From assembly GCF_003725295.1 (NCBI RefSeq), contig NZ_QICB01000003.1, positions 186,001-250,000 of the forward strand: a DNA stretch of 64,000 nucleotides, given 5' to 3'. Numbering within the stretch: the first letter of the stretch is position 1; each line of letters opens with the position of its first letter. This document shows positions 8,270 to 17,070 of the stretch, piece after piece. Both the position numbers and the translations under genes were made by a program. The DNA is from Slackia faecicanis (GTDB lineage Bacteria; Actinomycetota; Coriobacteriia; Coriobacteriales; Eggerthellaceae). The notes beneath the pieces were generated by a model that did no database searches, had not been told where the DNA came from, and saw nothing but the letters and a program-made list of their open reading frames with translations.

Positions 8270-8947
8270 CTATCTATATATCCTGCGCGCAGCAGGCTCG
8301 ATCGCAAGCAGCGCGCGCACGTCATCGAGCGTCGCCTTGCACAGAAGCGTCAAGCCGCGATACGTCTCGGTGGCCGCCGCGGCGGCGAAGGCATCGAGAA
8401 AGCGGTCGGACCAGCACAGCAGATGGTCGCCGAGCAGCTCGCATAGAAGATCGGGGCGCGATCGCGCAACCTCTGCAGCCAGAATGAGCAGGCGCCCGAA
8501 CTGATCCTCCGGATCGTTTTCGGCATAAAGGCCGCTCACGGCATGCGCGCGCATCCAGTCGCGCAGAAGGACCCATGTGCGCCCGTACATCACTTTCTCG
8601 CGATCCATGTATACCGACCCCCACGGCGGCGCGGGGGAGAAGCCGGCTCCGCGTATGAGACGCGTGAATTCCTCCGACATCGCATCGGGAAACTCGTCCG
8701 TGCCGCACGCAAAACGACAAGCGGCCTCCACGCGATCCGCTTCCTCTCCGAACGGCCAATCGAGCGCGATGTCGATATCGCGCAGCATTCCGAAGGCGCG
8801 GGCGGCGCCTTCTTTGACCGGATGGAACAAGAAGCAGGACCCGAGGATATCGGCGCAGGCCGCGAACGCCTCGAGAAACTCCTCGTCGCGAAGCATCGCC
8901 GCACTGCGTTCGGGGTCGCACACGCGATACGTCTTTTCTTGATTCAT
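8270..8947 (-). CDS. TorD/DmsD-family molybdoenzyme chaperone
   Basis: A 225-residue all-helical cytoplasmic protein of the TorD family, which binds the Tat signal peptide of a molybdoenzyme and assists cofactor loading before export. Family-like features are the N-terminal helix pair around LGSCFLFHPVKEGA and the central WGSVYMDREKVMYG segment, which matches the PxSV/Y(L)D-type signature. The ATG at 8947 has a GGAGGAGG site; an upstream extension of the frame lacks one. It lies between a dmsB-like and a dmsC-like gene, as expected for a dedicated chaperone. Confidence 0.85.
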   Translation of the reverse strand: MNQEKTYRVCDPERSAAMLRDEEFLEAFAACADILGSCFLFHPVKEGAARAFGMLRDIDIALDWPFGEEADRVEAACRFACGTDEFPDAMSEEFTRLIRGAGFSPAPPWGSVYMDREKVMYGRTWVLLRDWMRAHAVSGLYAENDPEDQFGRLLILAAEVARSRPDLLCELLGDHLLCWSDRFLDAFAAAAATETYRGLTLLCKATLDDVRALLAIEPAARRIYR

Positions 8948-8982
8948 GGTCCTCCTCCCATGAAGCCGCGAAACGGCGCGGC

Positions 8983-9618
8983 CTATTCCCCTCCCAGGTC
9001 TCCCAGCTCGCAAGGGTTGGCGATCGCCCCCTCGCCGCGTTCGGCCGCAGCCGCTGCGGGCGACAAGAGCATGAAAAGATTCGGCTCCGTATACGACGAA
9101 TCAGGCAACGGAAGCACGTCGGATACGGCCTCGGAACGAAGCGACGCCATGTCGTCGGCATCGCCTGCGGCGAGCGCGCGAAGCGGGCAGGCCTCGACGC
9201 AGATGGGCTGCTTGCCCTCGGCCACGCGGCTCGAGCACCCGTCGCACTTCGAGCTTTGACGGGTGAATTCGTCGATCGACGGCGCATGATACGGGCACGC
9301 GACGGTGCAGTAGCCGCAGCCGATGCATTTCTTCGCATCGACGCACACCAGGTCGAGCTCGTTTTTATGCATGGCGCCCGTCGGGCACACGTGCACGCAT
9401 TCGGGCCTGTCGCAATGATTGCAGGCAAGCGATATGTGGTAGACGTAGGAGGTGACCCTGACGCATCCGTCGGCGCCGCTTTCGCAGACGCCGCCCTCGT
9501 AATCGATGACGCGGCGATAGACATGCCCCGCCGCCAGCCCGTGATAGTCGGCGCAGGCGGCCATGCACGTGCGACACCCCGTGCACCGCGTATTGTCGAA
9601 GAAGAATCCGCGCGCCAA
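8983..9618 (-). CDS. DmsB-like 4Fe-4S ferredoxin subunit (first of two)
   Basis: A 211-residue electron-transfer subunit with four Cys groups for four [4Fe-4S] clusters: CTGCRTCMAAC near the N-terminus, CNHCDRPECVHVC, CIGCGYCTVAC and CDGC...CVEAC. Such subunits carry electrons between the membrane anchor and the molybdoenzyme. It begins with TTG directly after GGGGGAGG. It is followed by torD and dmsC, and preceded by a terminator that separates it from the dmsA-dmsB pair. It is about half identical by eye to the neighbouring DmsB-like protein, so the two look like a duplication. Confidence 0.88.
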   Translation of the reverse strand: MARGFFFDNTRCTGCRTCMAACADYHGLAAGHVYRRVIDYEGGVCESGADGCVRVTSYVYHISLACNHCDRPECVHVCPTGAMHKNELDLVCVDAKKCIGCGYCTVACPYHAPSIDEFTRQSSKCDGCSSRVAEGKQPICVEACPLRALAAGDADDMASLRSEAVSDVLPLPDSSYTEPNLFMLLSPAAAAAERGEGAIANPCELGDLGGE

Positions 9619-9658
9619 AACCTCCCCCTTTCGACGCGAACAGCCGCCTTATTGTACG

Positions 9659-9690
9659 AAAAACGCCCCGCGCCCAAAAGCGCGAGGCGA
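9659..9690 (-). terminator. terminator between dmsAB and dmsB-torD-dmsC
   Basis: CGCCTCGCGC pairs with GCGCGGGGCG (one G-T pair) and is followed by TTTTT on the minus strand. A candidate -10 (TACAAT, 9651-9656) lies just beyond, so the downstream group may have its own weak promoter. Confidence 0.7.
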
Positions 9691-9711
9691 AATCGCAGAA
9701 AGACGCACGCC

Positions 9712-9746
9712 GCGATCGGGCGGGCGAAAGCGCGCCGCCCGATCGC
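9712..9746. repeat. inverted repeat after dmsB
   Basis: GCGATCGGGCGG and its near-complement CCGCCCGATCGC flank a small GCGAAAGCGC core. There is no T-tract, so it may stabilise the 3' end of the dmsAB mRNA or assist the terminator that follows. Confidence 0.55.
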
Positions 9747-9754
9747 AAGCCCGT

Positions 9755-10372
9755 CTAGATCTCCAGCTCGTTGGCCACGAAGCCCGTAGCGTCGCCCGGC
9801 TCCTTGGCGGCAGGGCACGCCTTGATGAGCAGGCTCGGAACCGTCAAGGACGGATCGGCCAGAGGCGCGATGCCGGCCACGGCGTCGGGATGGGCCGCCT
9901 TGAGCTCGTCCAGATCGCCCCACTCGAGCGCGCGCAGCGGGCAGGCCTCGACGCAGATGGGCTGCTTGCCCTCGGCCACGCGGTCGCGGCACATGTCGCA
10001 CTTCTTGGCCTTGTTCTCTTCCTTCACCAGGATCGGCACGCCGTAGGGGCAGGCGTCCACGCAGGCGCCGTTGCCCGTGCAGGTGTCCTGGTTGATGAAC
10101 ACGATGCCGTCTTCGTCCTTCTCGATCGCGCCCGTCGGACACGCCGCGAAGCACTTGGGGTTCTCGCAGTGATTGCACGCATCGGAGACGTGGTACATGA
10201 ACGCGTCGCACGTCGCGGTGCCGTCGGCGCCGAGGGAGCAGCTTCCGCCCTCGTAGTCGAACACCCTGCGGAAGGCCACGTCGGCGGGCAGGTCTTTATA
10301 GTCTTTGCACGCCATCTCGCACGTGCGGCAACCCGTGCAGCGGGTGCTGTCGAAATAGAATCCGTAAGCCAT
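9755..10372 (-). CDS. DmsB-like 4Fe-4S ferredoxin subunit (second)
   Basis: A 205-residue iron-sulfur subunit with the same four-cluster arrangement as its neighbour: CTGCRTCEMAC, CNHCENPKCFAAC, CTGNGACVDAC and CDMC...CVEAC. It lies 13 bases after the catalytic subunit gene and most likely forms the electron-transfer partner of that enzyme. The N-termini of the two DmsB proteins are nearly superimposable (MAYGFYFDSTRCTGCRTC versus MARGFFFDNTRCTGCRTC), which supports recent duplication. An AAAGGGGGAAATG segment precedes the ATG. Confidence 0.9.
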   Translation of the reverse strand: MAYGFYFDSTRCTGCRTCEMACKDYKDLPADVAFRRVFDYEGGSCSLGADGTATCDAFMYHVSDACNHCENPKCFAACPTGAIEKDEDGIVFINQDTCTGNGACVDACPYGVPILVKEENKAKKCDMCRDRVAEGKQPICVEACPLRALEWGDLDELKAAHPDAVAGIAPLADPSLTVPSLLIKACPAAKEPGDATGFVANELEI

Positions 10373-10385
10373 TGCATTTCCCCCT

Positions 10386-12821
10386 TTAAGCCTTGGCGAC
10401 CTGGACGATCATGGTGTGGGCGTTGCCGTTGCCCTTTCCAAGCGGCGAAGGCCTGTACGTGGTGAGCGTGTTCACGCATGCGCCCTTATCGACCTTGTCG
10501 CCGAACATGTCGGCCTTGTGCCACGCGCCCTGCGGAATGCCCACGGTGCCGGGGACGATGCGGGACGTGACTTTGGCCTCGATGCGGATCTCGCCCGCGG
10601 GGCTTTTCACCGAGCACATGTCGCCCGAAGCGATGCCGCGGCTCTCGGCGTCGGCCGGATTGATCCACAGCTGCTGACGCGCAACGGCCTCGAGTTCGGG
10701 GATGAAGCCGAACGACGAATGAGTGCGGCTCTTGTGGTGGAAACCGGAGCAGTACAGCGGGAACTCGTCGGTAGTGCTGCCGTAGCCCTGGAAGCCCGCG
10801 AAAAACATCGGGATCGGGTTGATCGCGTCGCCCTCTTCGAGCTCCCACGTAGCGGCGATTTCGGCCAGCTGCTCGGAATAGATCTCGATCTTGCCGGACG
10901 GGGTGGCAAGCGGATTGGCCACGGGATCGTCGCGGAAATCCTTCATGCCGATAGCCGTCGGAAGGGCGCGCTTGTACAGGCCCTGGGCCTTGATTTCGTC
11001 CCAGCTGGGCATCTCGGAATCCTCGGCGGCGCCCGCCTCGTAGATCTCCTGGATCCACTGCTCCTGGGTCTTGCCCTCGGTGAACTGCTCTTTCATGCCG
11101 AACTTGTCCGCGATGTCCGCCATCACGTCATAGCTCGTGCGGCACTCGCCCGGCGCCTCCTGGGCAGGACCGCCCACGCACACGCCCGTGTACCACTCGG
11201 TGTAGCCGTTGGTCTTCATGTTGAGCTGCTCGGAGCGCATGGCGTCGGGCAGCAGGATGTCCGCGTACTTGGCGGAGTCGGTCATCACGGTGTCCCAAAC
11301 CAGAATGAACTCGCACTTGCTCTCGTCGGAAAGGATCTCGTGCACCTTGTTGATATCGCCATGCTGGTTAGTGATGCAGTTGCCCGCATAGTTCCACAGG
11401 AACTTGATGTCGTTGCTCAGCTGGTCGACGCCGGTGATACCCGCATTGGTGGCGGTCATCTCTTTGCCGTGGTCGACGGCATTAAGCCATTCGTAGCATG
11501 GGATACGTGCTTTAACGGGGTTCTTGCCGGACGGCAGACCGCCGACCAGCGAAACGGACGGCTCGGCCTCGCGCTGGCCGGTATTGGTGCCGGGAAGGCC
11601 GATCTTGCCCAGCAGGACGGGAATCATGCAAATCGCACGGCAGGTGTCCTCGCCGTTGGTGTGACGCTGCGGACCCCAGCCCTGAACCACGAACGGAGCC
11701 TCGGCGGCGGACAGGTCGGCAGCAAGCTGGCGAATGGTGTCGGCCGGAATCTGCGTGATCGGAGCGGCCCACTCGGGGGTCTTCTCGACCATATCGTAGC
11801 CGGTGCCCATGATGTAGTCCTTGTAGGACTTATTCTGGCCCTTGGCGCTTTCAGGCATGCTCTCCTCGTCGTAGCCCACGCAGTACGTATGCAGGAAGTC
11901 GAGGTCGACCTGATCGTTCGCAATGAACTCATGAGCAAGGGCGCAAGCCAGCGCGGCATCGGTGCCGGGACGAATCGGCAGCCACTCCTCAGGATGGCCC
12001 GAAGCGCTCTCGTTCATACGATAGTCGATGTTGACGATCTTGCCACCGCGACCCTGAACGGCCTCGCGGACACGAGCGAAGTCCCACACGATATTGGCGC
12101 CGCCCATGCGGGTCTCGGCCGGGCTGTTACCGAACATCACCACGAGGTCGGAATTGGCCTCGGCCTCAGTCATCGAAGACGCGAACACGTCGTCGTAGGG
12201 CGAGCACTCTTCGCCGTACATATACGGAAGAGCGGCCGAAATCATATTGGTGGAATAGTCGTAGCCGCGCTTCAGGTGACCGCCCAGCAGGTTGAGCAGA
12301 CGCGAAGACGGATTACCCGTCGCAGAATACATGCCCGTGGCGTAATTGACGTAGATGGCATCGTTGCCGTACGTGTCGATCGTGTACTTCAGCTTGTCGG
12401 CGATGGTCTGGACAGCCTCGTCCCAGCTGATCTGCTCGAACTTGCCCTCGCCGCGCTTGCCGACGCGTTTCATGGGATACAGCAGGCGGTCGGGGCTGTT
12501 CAGCCAGCGGCGCATGGAGCGGCCGCGCAGGCAGGCACGCGCCTGAAGGTCGATATCGCCCGTGTTATCGGATTCCATGTACTGGACCTTGCCGTCTTTG
12601 ACATGCCACTGGAACACGCAGTTGCCGCCGCAGTTGACGTTGCACTGGCTCCACGCGATCGTTTCCTCGGCGGCCTCGGGCGCCGCGGCCTCCTCGCTTT
12701 TCGGCGCGCAGCCGAACATGGAAGCGCCGCCCAGAACACCCGCGCCGGCGACGGCTCCCGCGAAGGTGCCCTTCACGAAATTGCGTCGCGAAACGGGATG
12801 TCCTTCGATTTCTTTCACCAT
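10386..12821 (-). CDS. DmsA-like molybdopterin oxidoreductase, Tat-exported
   Basis: An 811-residue catalytic subunit of the DMSO reductase family. The N-terminus carries a twin-arginine signal (SRRNFVKG, residues 17-24) followed by a hydrophobic stretch and a lipobox-like FGC. A [4Fe-4S] motif CNVNCGGNC with a later Cys (ACLRGR) follows, then molybdopterin-binding segments. A YDYSTN segment at the position of the DmsA active-site Ser suggests a serine molybdenum ligand. The ATG at 12821 has GAGAGGGGGAATC upstream; an upstream ATG six codons earlier is less likely. It heads an operon with a DmsB-like gene and is divergent from a membrane LuxR regulator. The substrate (a sulfoxide, N-oxide or other) is unknown. 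Confidence 0.93.
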   Translation of the reverse strand: MVKEIEGHPVSRRNFVKGTFAGAVAGAGVLGGASMFGCAPKSEEAAAPEAAEETIAWSQCNVNCGGNCVFQWHVKDGKVQYMESDNTGDIDLQARACLRGRSMRRWLNSPDRLLYPMKRVGKRGEGKFEQISWDEAVQTIADKLKYTIDTYGNDAIYVNYATGMYSATGNPSSRLLNLLGGHLKRGYDYSTNMISAALPYMYGEECSPYDDVFASSMTEAEANSDLVVMFGNSPAETRMGGANIVWDFARVREAVQGRGGKIVNIDYRMNESASGHPEEWLPIRPGTDAALACALAHEFIANDQVDLDFLHTYCVGYDEESMPESAKGQNKSYKDYIMGTGYDMVEKTPEWAAPITQIPADTIRQLAADLSAAEAPFVVQGWGPQRHTNGEDTCRAICMIPVLLGKIGLPGTNTGQREAEPSVSLVGGLPSGKNPVKARIPCYEWLNAVDHGKEMTATNAGITGVDQLSNDIKFLWNYAGNCITNQHGDINKVHEILSDESKCEFILVWDTVMTDSAKYADILLPDAMRSEQLNMKTNGYTEWYTGVCVGGPAQEAPGECRTSYDVMADIADKFGMKEQFTEGKTQEQWIQEIYEAGAAEDSEMPSWDEIKAQGLYKRALPTAIGMKDFRDDPVANPLATPSGKIEIYSEQLAEIAATWELEEGDAINPIPMFFAGFQGYGSTTDEFPLYCSGFHHKSRTHSSFGFIPELEAVARQQLWINPADAESRGIASGDMCSVKSPAGEIRIEAKVTSRIVPGTVGIPQGAWHKADMFGDKVDKGACVNTLTTYRPSPLGKGNGNAHTMIVQVAKA

Positions 12822-12994
12822 GATTCCCCCTCTCATCAAGGATCATTCCTTGAAACGGTGTGACATGAATATACGTAAAACACCAGGTGAAAGCATCACA
12901 CCCCACATGTGATTTCTCACACTGAGCCTCGATTCGCTTGCCGGGACGCCGTTTGTTCGTCACACTGATGCACGATGTCGTAAAAAGGAGAATC
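12822..12994. promoter_or_regulatory. divergent control region with repeated TCACAC/GTGTGA motifs
   Basis: This 173-bp region separates dmsA from the LuxR gene. GTGTGA occurs at 12858-12863 and TCACAC at 12896-12901, 12917-12922 and 12960-12965; the last two are part of identical TCACACTGA copies 43 bases apart. TGTGA and TCACA also face each other across four bases at 12908-12921. This looks like a set of binding sites for the adjacent LuxR protein or a Crp/Fnr-type factor. Confidence 0.5.
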
Positions 12995-14650
12995 GTGAAT
13001 CCCACCCAGCTTATACCGCATGCATCGAGCATCGGCTACGCGCTTTTCACCGTGATCAACGCCACGCAGATCTGGGGCGGCGTATTCCCGTTCCTTCCCA
13101 AAGACTTTCAGACCGACGAGGTGACGCTCACCTTCTATCTGGCGCAAACCATCGCATTCTGCACCGCATTCGTCGCAAGCACGTTCGGCTCGTACTACTT
13201 CCCCGCCCAAGCGCGCAAAATGCTCATTTCGCTCAGCGCAGGCATGGTGCTCGTCGGATCGTCATGCGTCATCGCCGCCATGTATATACCCGTCTACACC
13301 ATCGCCTTCGTCTTGGCAGGCGGCATATCGACGGGGGTCGGAACGGCCGGCTTCTTCATGCTTTGGCAACGATACTTCTCGTCCATCGAAGCCGAAGCGA
13401 GCAACTATCGCCTCATCTTAGGAGCGGCGGCGGCATGCGCATGCTATTTCGCCCTTTACCTCATTCCCATAGCGCTTACCGCATTTCTGATTCCCGTCGT
13501 GATGCTTCCCATATGCGCCCTCTGTCTCTCCCTCTCGGCGCGAGAAATGGATTTCGACCAGCCTATGTTCGAAGACGTGCCGCGCGAGCATCCCCAAGTT
13601 TACATGCAGGTCATCAAGGACTCGAAAGCCAGCGCTCTTTGCGTGGCCGCCCTCGCCTTCGCAAGCGGCCTCGCGCGCGGCGTCGCCGTGATCAACCCGC
13701 AAATCTCGGACGTCGTGAACTTCGCCTCGATGGCGGGGCTTCTCCTTGCCGCCGCCACCCTGCTGGCGCTTTGGCTCACATCGTCTGTGCGGTTCGGGCT
13801 GCGCACGGTCTTTCGCGGCGTATACCCCATCGTGATAACGGGCCTCTTCCTGTTCCCCTTCATGCAGAAAGTCGGCCTCAGCCTGTTCGCGGGACTGACT
13901 TATATGGCATTCTCGCTTGTGACGCTCATCATGATGATGCAATGCGCCCAAACCTCCCGCGACCGTGGAACCAACCCCGTATTCGTCTACGGATTCTTCG
14001 GCAGCGCCGCCTACATCGCCCAGGGCATCGGATTCCTTCTCGGATGGTTCGCCAACGACATCGAAATACTCGGCGTCGGCCAAACCGCGCTTCTTTCCAT
14101 CGTGGCCGCATACGTGCTCGGCATGGCTCTCTTCGTCTCGACGAGCGCGAAAGGACACGATGCGCCGAAACGCATCGACCGCATCGAATTTCTCACGCCC
14201 CCGCTGGCGCTGCACAGAAAATCGGCATCAGCGGCGCTCGGCATCGGCGACGAGAAGCCCGATTCGAGCGAAGAACCCGAAAACACCGACGGAAACACAG
14301 CCGGCATTCGAATCGATGCGAATGCGACGAGCAAGAAGACGCCGATGCGAAAACAGGAGCAAGGCACGACAACGAGCCCCCGATCGGCGCGACGCTTCGA
14401 AGGAACCGACCACGTCATCACCGACCGCCTTTCCAAACAATGCATCGTCGTTCGCGAAAAACACGGACTCTCGTCTCGCGAAACCGAAGTCATGGAACTG
14501 GTCGCACGCGGCAAATCCATGGCTTCGATCGCCGAAGAGCTGTTCATTTCGGAAAATACGGTTCGCACGCACTGCAAGCACATTTACAGCAAACTCGACA
14601 TCCACTCCCGCCAAGAACTGAGCGATCTGGTATCGAACACAAAGCTGTAA
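12995..14650 (+). CDS. LuxR-family regulator with 12-helix membrane N-terminus
   Basis: A 551-residue regulator with about twelve hydrophobic helices in residues 1-400 and a cytoplasmic LuxR/GerE helix-turn-helix at the C-terminus (about 485-548: LSSRETEVMELVARGKSM, then the recognition helix ENTVRTHCKHIYSKL). A polar linker rich in Ser, Thr and Lys joins them. The chosen start is a GTG with AAAAAGGAG four bases upstream; an ATG nine codons earlier has no site. This architecture is common in Eggerthellaceae, often beside respiratory molybdoenzymes. Divergent orientation to the DmsA-like operon suggests it controls that operon, perhaps sensing a substrate at the membrane. That role is inferred. 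Confidence 0.9.
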   Translation: MNPTQLIPHASSIGYALFTVINATQIWGGVFPFLPKDFQTDEVTLTFYLAQTIAFCTAFVASTFGSYYFPAQARKMLISLSAGMVLVGSSCVIAAMYIPVYTIAFVLAGGISTGVGTAGFFMLWQRYFSSIEAEASNYRLILGAAAACACYFALYLIPIALTAFLIPVVMLPICALCLSLSAREMDFDQPMFEDVPREHPQVYMQVIKDSKASALCVAALAFASGLARGVAVINPQISDVVNFASMAGLLLAAATLLALWLTSSVRFGLRTVFRGVYPIVITGLFLFPFMQKVGLSLFAGLTYMAFSLVTLIMMMQCAQTSRDRGTNPVFVYGFFGSAAYIAQGIGFLLGWFANDIEILGVGQTALLSIVAAYVLGMALFVSTSAKGHDAPKRIDRIEFLTPPLALHRKSASAALGIGDEKPDSSEEPENTDGNTAGIRIDANATSKKTPMRKQEQGTTTSPRSARRFEGTDHVITDRLSKQCIVVREKHGLSSRETEVMELVARGKSMASIAEELFISENTVRTHCKHIYSKLDIHSRQELSDLVSNTKL

Positions 14651-14656
14651 AGACAT

Positions 14657-14692
14657 CGGGGAGGACCGCTTCGAAATGCGGCCCTCCCCGAT
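14657..14692. terminator. bidirectional terminator between luxR and ferredoxin gene
   Basis: TCGGGGAGG pairs with CCTCCCCGA, extended by CCGC/GCGG. T-rich sequence follows on the plus strand. It serves the convergent LuxR and ferredoxin genes. Confidence 0.75.
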
Positions 14693-14697
14693 TCTTC

Positions 14698-15807
14698 CTA
14701 CCTGGGAGCAAAACGGAAACGCGAGCAAGCCGGGCATTTCGCTCTGCCGGGCTCCGCCTTGAACAAGCGCCCGCATTTCTCGCACACCGACACATCGATG
14801 GGATTGTATTTCACGGCGGGAACGTCGAAGGAGCGCATATCGTCCCACCCGCCCAAATTCTGCTGAGGACAGCTCATGTAGCATAAGCCGCATTGCGTGC
14901 ACCGGCTTGCATCATGCGCCAAGTAACGCGGCACGAAAGATCCCTCGCCCGGCTCGGAGCCTGCGGCGGGCATTTGATCGCCCGGATCCGCATCCGTCAG
15001 CGAAAGAGCGCCGTGGGGACACATGTTCACGCAGACGCCGCAGCCTTTGCAGGCTCCGTCTTCGACAAGCGTCTTCCAGCACAGCTCGATGCGTTTTTCC
15101 GCGGGAAGCGCCTGTGCGGCATCGAGCAGCATCGCGCGCGAACGAGAGACGCGCGGCGCCTGCGAGGGATCGGCCAGATGCGCGGCGCCCTTTTTCACGG
15201 CGTCCGCAGCCGTCGACAACGCGCGACGTCGCTGCGCGCCCGCCGTGCGCGCAGCAGCACGTTGCGGCGCGACAGATGCGGGAACGCGAGGCATGATGCG
15301 CTCGGCGAACTCGTCGCGACCGAAAAACTCCTTCAAACGGGAAAGCGTCTCTTTGATCTGCGCCACGGCGCAAGCACGCTCGCATGTCTTGCACGGCGAC
15401 GTTTTCAGCACCACGGGAACGGCCAAGGCATAAGCGGCGACTTCGTCCCAAGGAAGCGATGCGAGGCATGCGACCGTCGCATCGGCATCGCCCTCATAGC
15501 GCTCGCACGCGATCACGACGCAGCCGCGGGCTGCGGAAACGGCGCTTTCCACCCGCGCGCACTGCGTCGACGACGCGTTGACCGCCTGCGTCGGACATGC
15601 CGTCACGCACAGGCCGCAATCGGTGCAGCCGCGCCAATCGGGCGTCGGCCCGTGCAGCGAAAGCTGCGAAGGACAGACCGCGCTGCATTCGTCGCACGGC
15701 GTTTTCTTCTGGATATCGTTCAGGCAAAGCCCTTCGATGCGCGTCGGATGGTTTTCATGCATCCAATAGCCCACCGCATACAATGCCGCCTCGTCGGCAA
15801 TCCCCAT
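14698..15807 (-). CDS. multi-cluster 4Fe-4S protein with C-terminal zinc ribbon
   Basis: A 369-residue cytoplasmic iron-sulfur protein. The N-terminal third has CDECSAVC and CTDCGLCVTAC. A central region has paired Cys (CKTCERAC) and a basic Ala/Arg-rich linker. The C-terminal third has two classical motifs, CKGCGVCVNMC and CTQCGLCYMSC. The last 30 residues hold a rubredoxin/zinc-ribbon pattern, CEKCG...CPAC. Two ATGs compete: 15813 sits one base after GGAGG, 15807 has the proper seven-base spacing and was chosen. A TATACT -10-like box (15842-15847) lies upstream. It resembles ferredoxins found with DmsA-type loci in related anaerobes; its partner is unknown. Confidence 0.8.
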   Translation of the reverse strand: MGIADEAALYAVGYWMHENHPTRIEGLCLNDIQKKTPCDECSAVCPSQLSLHGPTPDWRGCTDCGLCVTACPTQAVNASSTQCARVESAVSAARGCVVIACERYEGDADATVACLASLPWDEVAAYALAVPVVLKTSPCKTCERACAVAQIKETLSRLKEFFGRDEFAERIMPRVPASVAPQRAAARTAGAQRRRALSTAADAVKKGAAHLADPSQAPRVSRSRAMLLDAAQALPAEKRIELCWKTLVEDGACKGCGVCVNMCPHGALSLTDADPGDQMPAAGSEPGEGSFVPRYLAHDASRCTQCGLCYMSCPQQNLGGWDDMRSFDVPAVKYNPIDVSVCEKCGRLFKAEPGRAKCPACSRFRFAPR

Positions 15808-15936
15808 AGCCATTCCTCCCCCGTCTATGAAACCAGGGAGCAGTATAGCGTGCGCAACGTGTGGCGAAGATGCGAACAGGACTCGAGAGCGACGGAAACA
15901 TGGAGAGCGCCGAAGCGCTCAAGCCGACGCAGCACG

Positions 15937-16581
15937 CTACAGGCTGATAGCGGCGCCTGGATTGTCGGGCACGGCGCCGATCAGAACCTGGCCGCAATCT
16001 TGCACGCGACCGGCCATTTCGCGCACGTCGTACCAGAACTGATCCTCATAGGTGCCCTCGTCGCTGATCACGCCGACGGTTTCCAAGCCGACGCCGCGCG
16101 CGTCGAAGACGGAACGGTACAGATGGTATTCCTGAGTGACAACGAAGCAGCTTTCGGCTCGGTACACGTTCGCGACGCGCCACATGGTGTCGTAGGTGTG
16201 ATATCCGCCCGGATCGCAGCAGACGTCGCCTGAGGGAACGCCGCGTTCGACGGCGTAGCGTTTCATGGCGGAAGGTTCGTCGTAGTTCGCCTCGCGGCCG
16301 TCGCCCGACATGATAATCGTAGATGCAAGCCCGCGGTTGTACAGGTCGATCGCGGCATCGACGCGGTTTTCGAGAATGGGAGACAACGAGCCGTCGGCAT
16401 AGACGCTCGCGCCCAGCACGATGATGCAGTCGGCGCGTTCGGGCGCTTCCGCGGCGAGCGCTTCGTCCAAGGCGCATATGGCGCCCTTCGTGGAAAGCAC
16501 GACCCAAGCGTTCACGCCGACAAGCACCGTCAAGCACAGAAGCACGACGACGCCGACGCCTTTGAAGAATCCTCGGATCAA
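15937..16581 (-). CDS. SanA/YdcF-type DUF218 membrane-anchored protein
   Basis: A 214-residue protein with one N-terminal transmembrane helix (about residues 8-30) and an extracytoplasmic DUF218 domain. Family signatures include DCIIVLGASVYADGSLSPILENR, an IIMSGDG segment and VTQEYHLYRS. The family is linked to envelope integrity and vancomycin sensitivity in other bacteria (SanA, ElyC), but its biochemistry is unclear. The best start is a TTG preceded by AAGGAAATACT; an upstream in-frame ATG would add 16 non-family residues. It is monocistronic. Confidence 0.82.
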   Translation of the reverse strand: MIRGFFKGVGVVVLLCLTVLVGVNAWVVLSTKGAICALDEALAAEAPERADCIIVLGASVYADGSLSPILENRVDAAIDLYNRGLASTIIMSGDGREANYDEPSAMKRYAVERGVPSGDVCCDPGGYHTYDTMWRVANVYRAESCFVVTQEYHLYRSVFDARGVGLETVGVISDEGTYEDQFWYDVREMAGRVQDCGQVLIGAVPDNPGAAISL

Positions 16582-17029
16582 AGTATTTCCTTCCCGGGCC
16601 TTTCGCCCCGCCGAACAACCCGGACGCACGCCGGGCCGCGCGCAAGAACACTCGCGCTCGATTTCCAGACGTATCCTACCCCACCTTGAAAAACGAGCCT
16701 GCGCGTCCGTCGACCTTCACGGGAAATCGCCTGCGTCTGCAAGAATGCAACACAAAACGGCCCGCCCGGCAGCGCAAAATCCGCAACGGAAAGCCGTCCG
16801 CAATCGAAGCGAAGCCGAAGCCGCCCGTTGAAACGTGCCGTCATACGCCGTCCGAAACCCGCAATCCCGTAAAGCGCCGCACGAGACCGGGCGCGAACGC
16901 GAAACGGGCGCCGCCCCGAAAGACGACGCCCGCGACCAAGCGGCCCGATGCCGCAACGAGCGAATCGACAACATCGGGCAACGCATGCCGCGAAACTGCA
17001 GAGGCGCCCGCGCGAACAAGGCCCGAAAC
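16582..17029. other. intergenic stretch without recognised gene
   Basis: About 450 bases between the SanA-like gene and the leuS terminator. Open frames on both strands are Arg/Ala/Pro-rich and have no ribosome-binding site or family resemblance. A GC hairpin (GGGCGCCG...CGACGCCC, 16905-16932) is the only clear structure. I do not recognise tmRNA, RNase P RNA or SRP RNA hallmarks here. Confidence 0.5.
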
Positions 17030-17061
17030 AAAAAAATCCCGCCGCCACAACGGGCGACGGG
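17030..17061 (-). terminator. intrinsic terminator of leuS
   Basis: TCCCGTCGCC pairs with GGCGGCGGGA (one G-T pair) and is followed by a seven-base T-run on the minus strand, directly after the leuS stop. Confidence 0.88.
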
Positions 17062-17070
17062 ACGATTTGC

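Noticed and set aside
16582-17029. Possible small genes or a housekeeping RNA upstream of leuS
   Set aside because: No ribosome-binding sites, no codon bias like that of real genes, and no tmRNA, SRP RNA or RNase P RNA hallmark was recognised.
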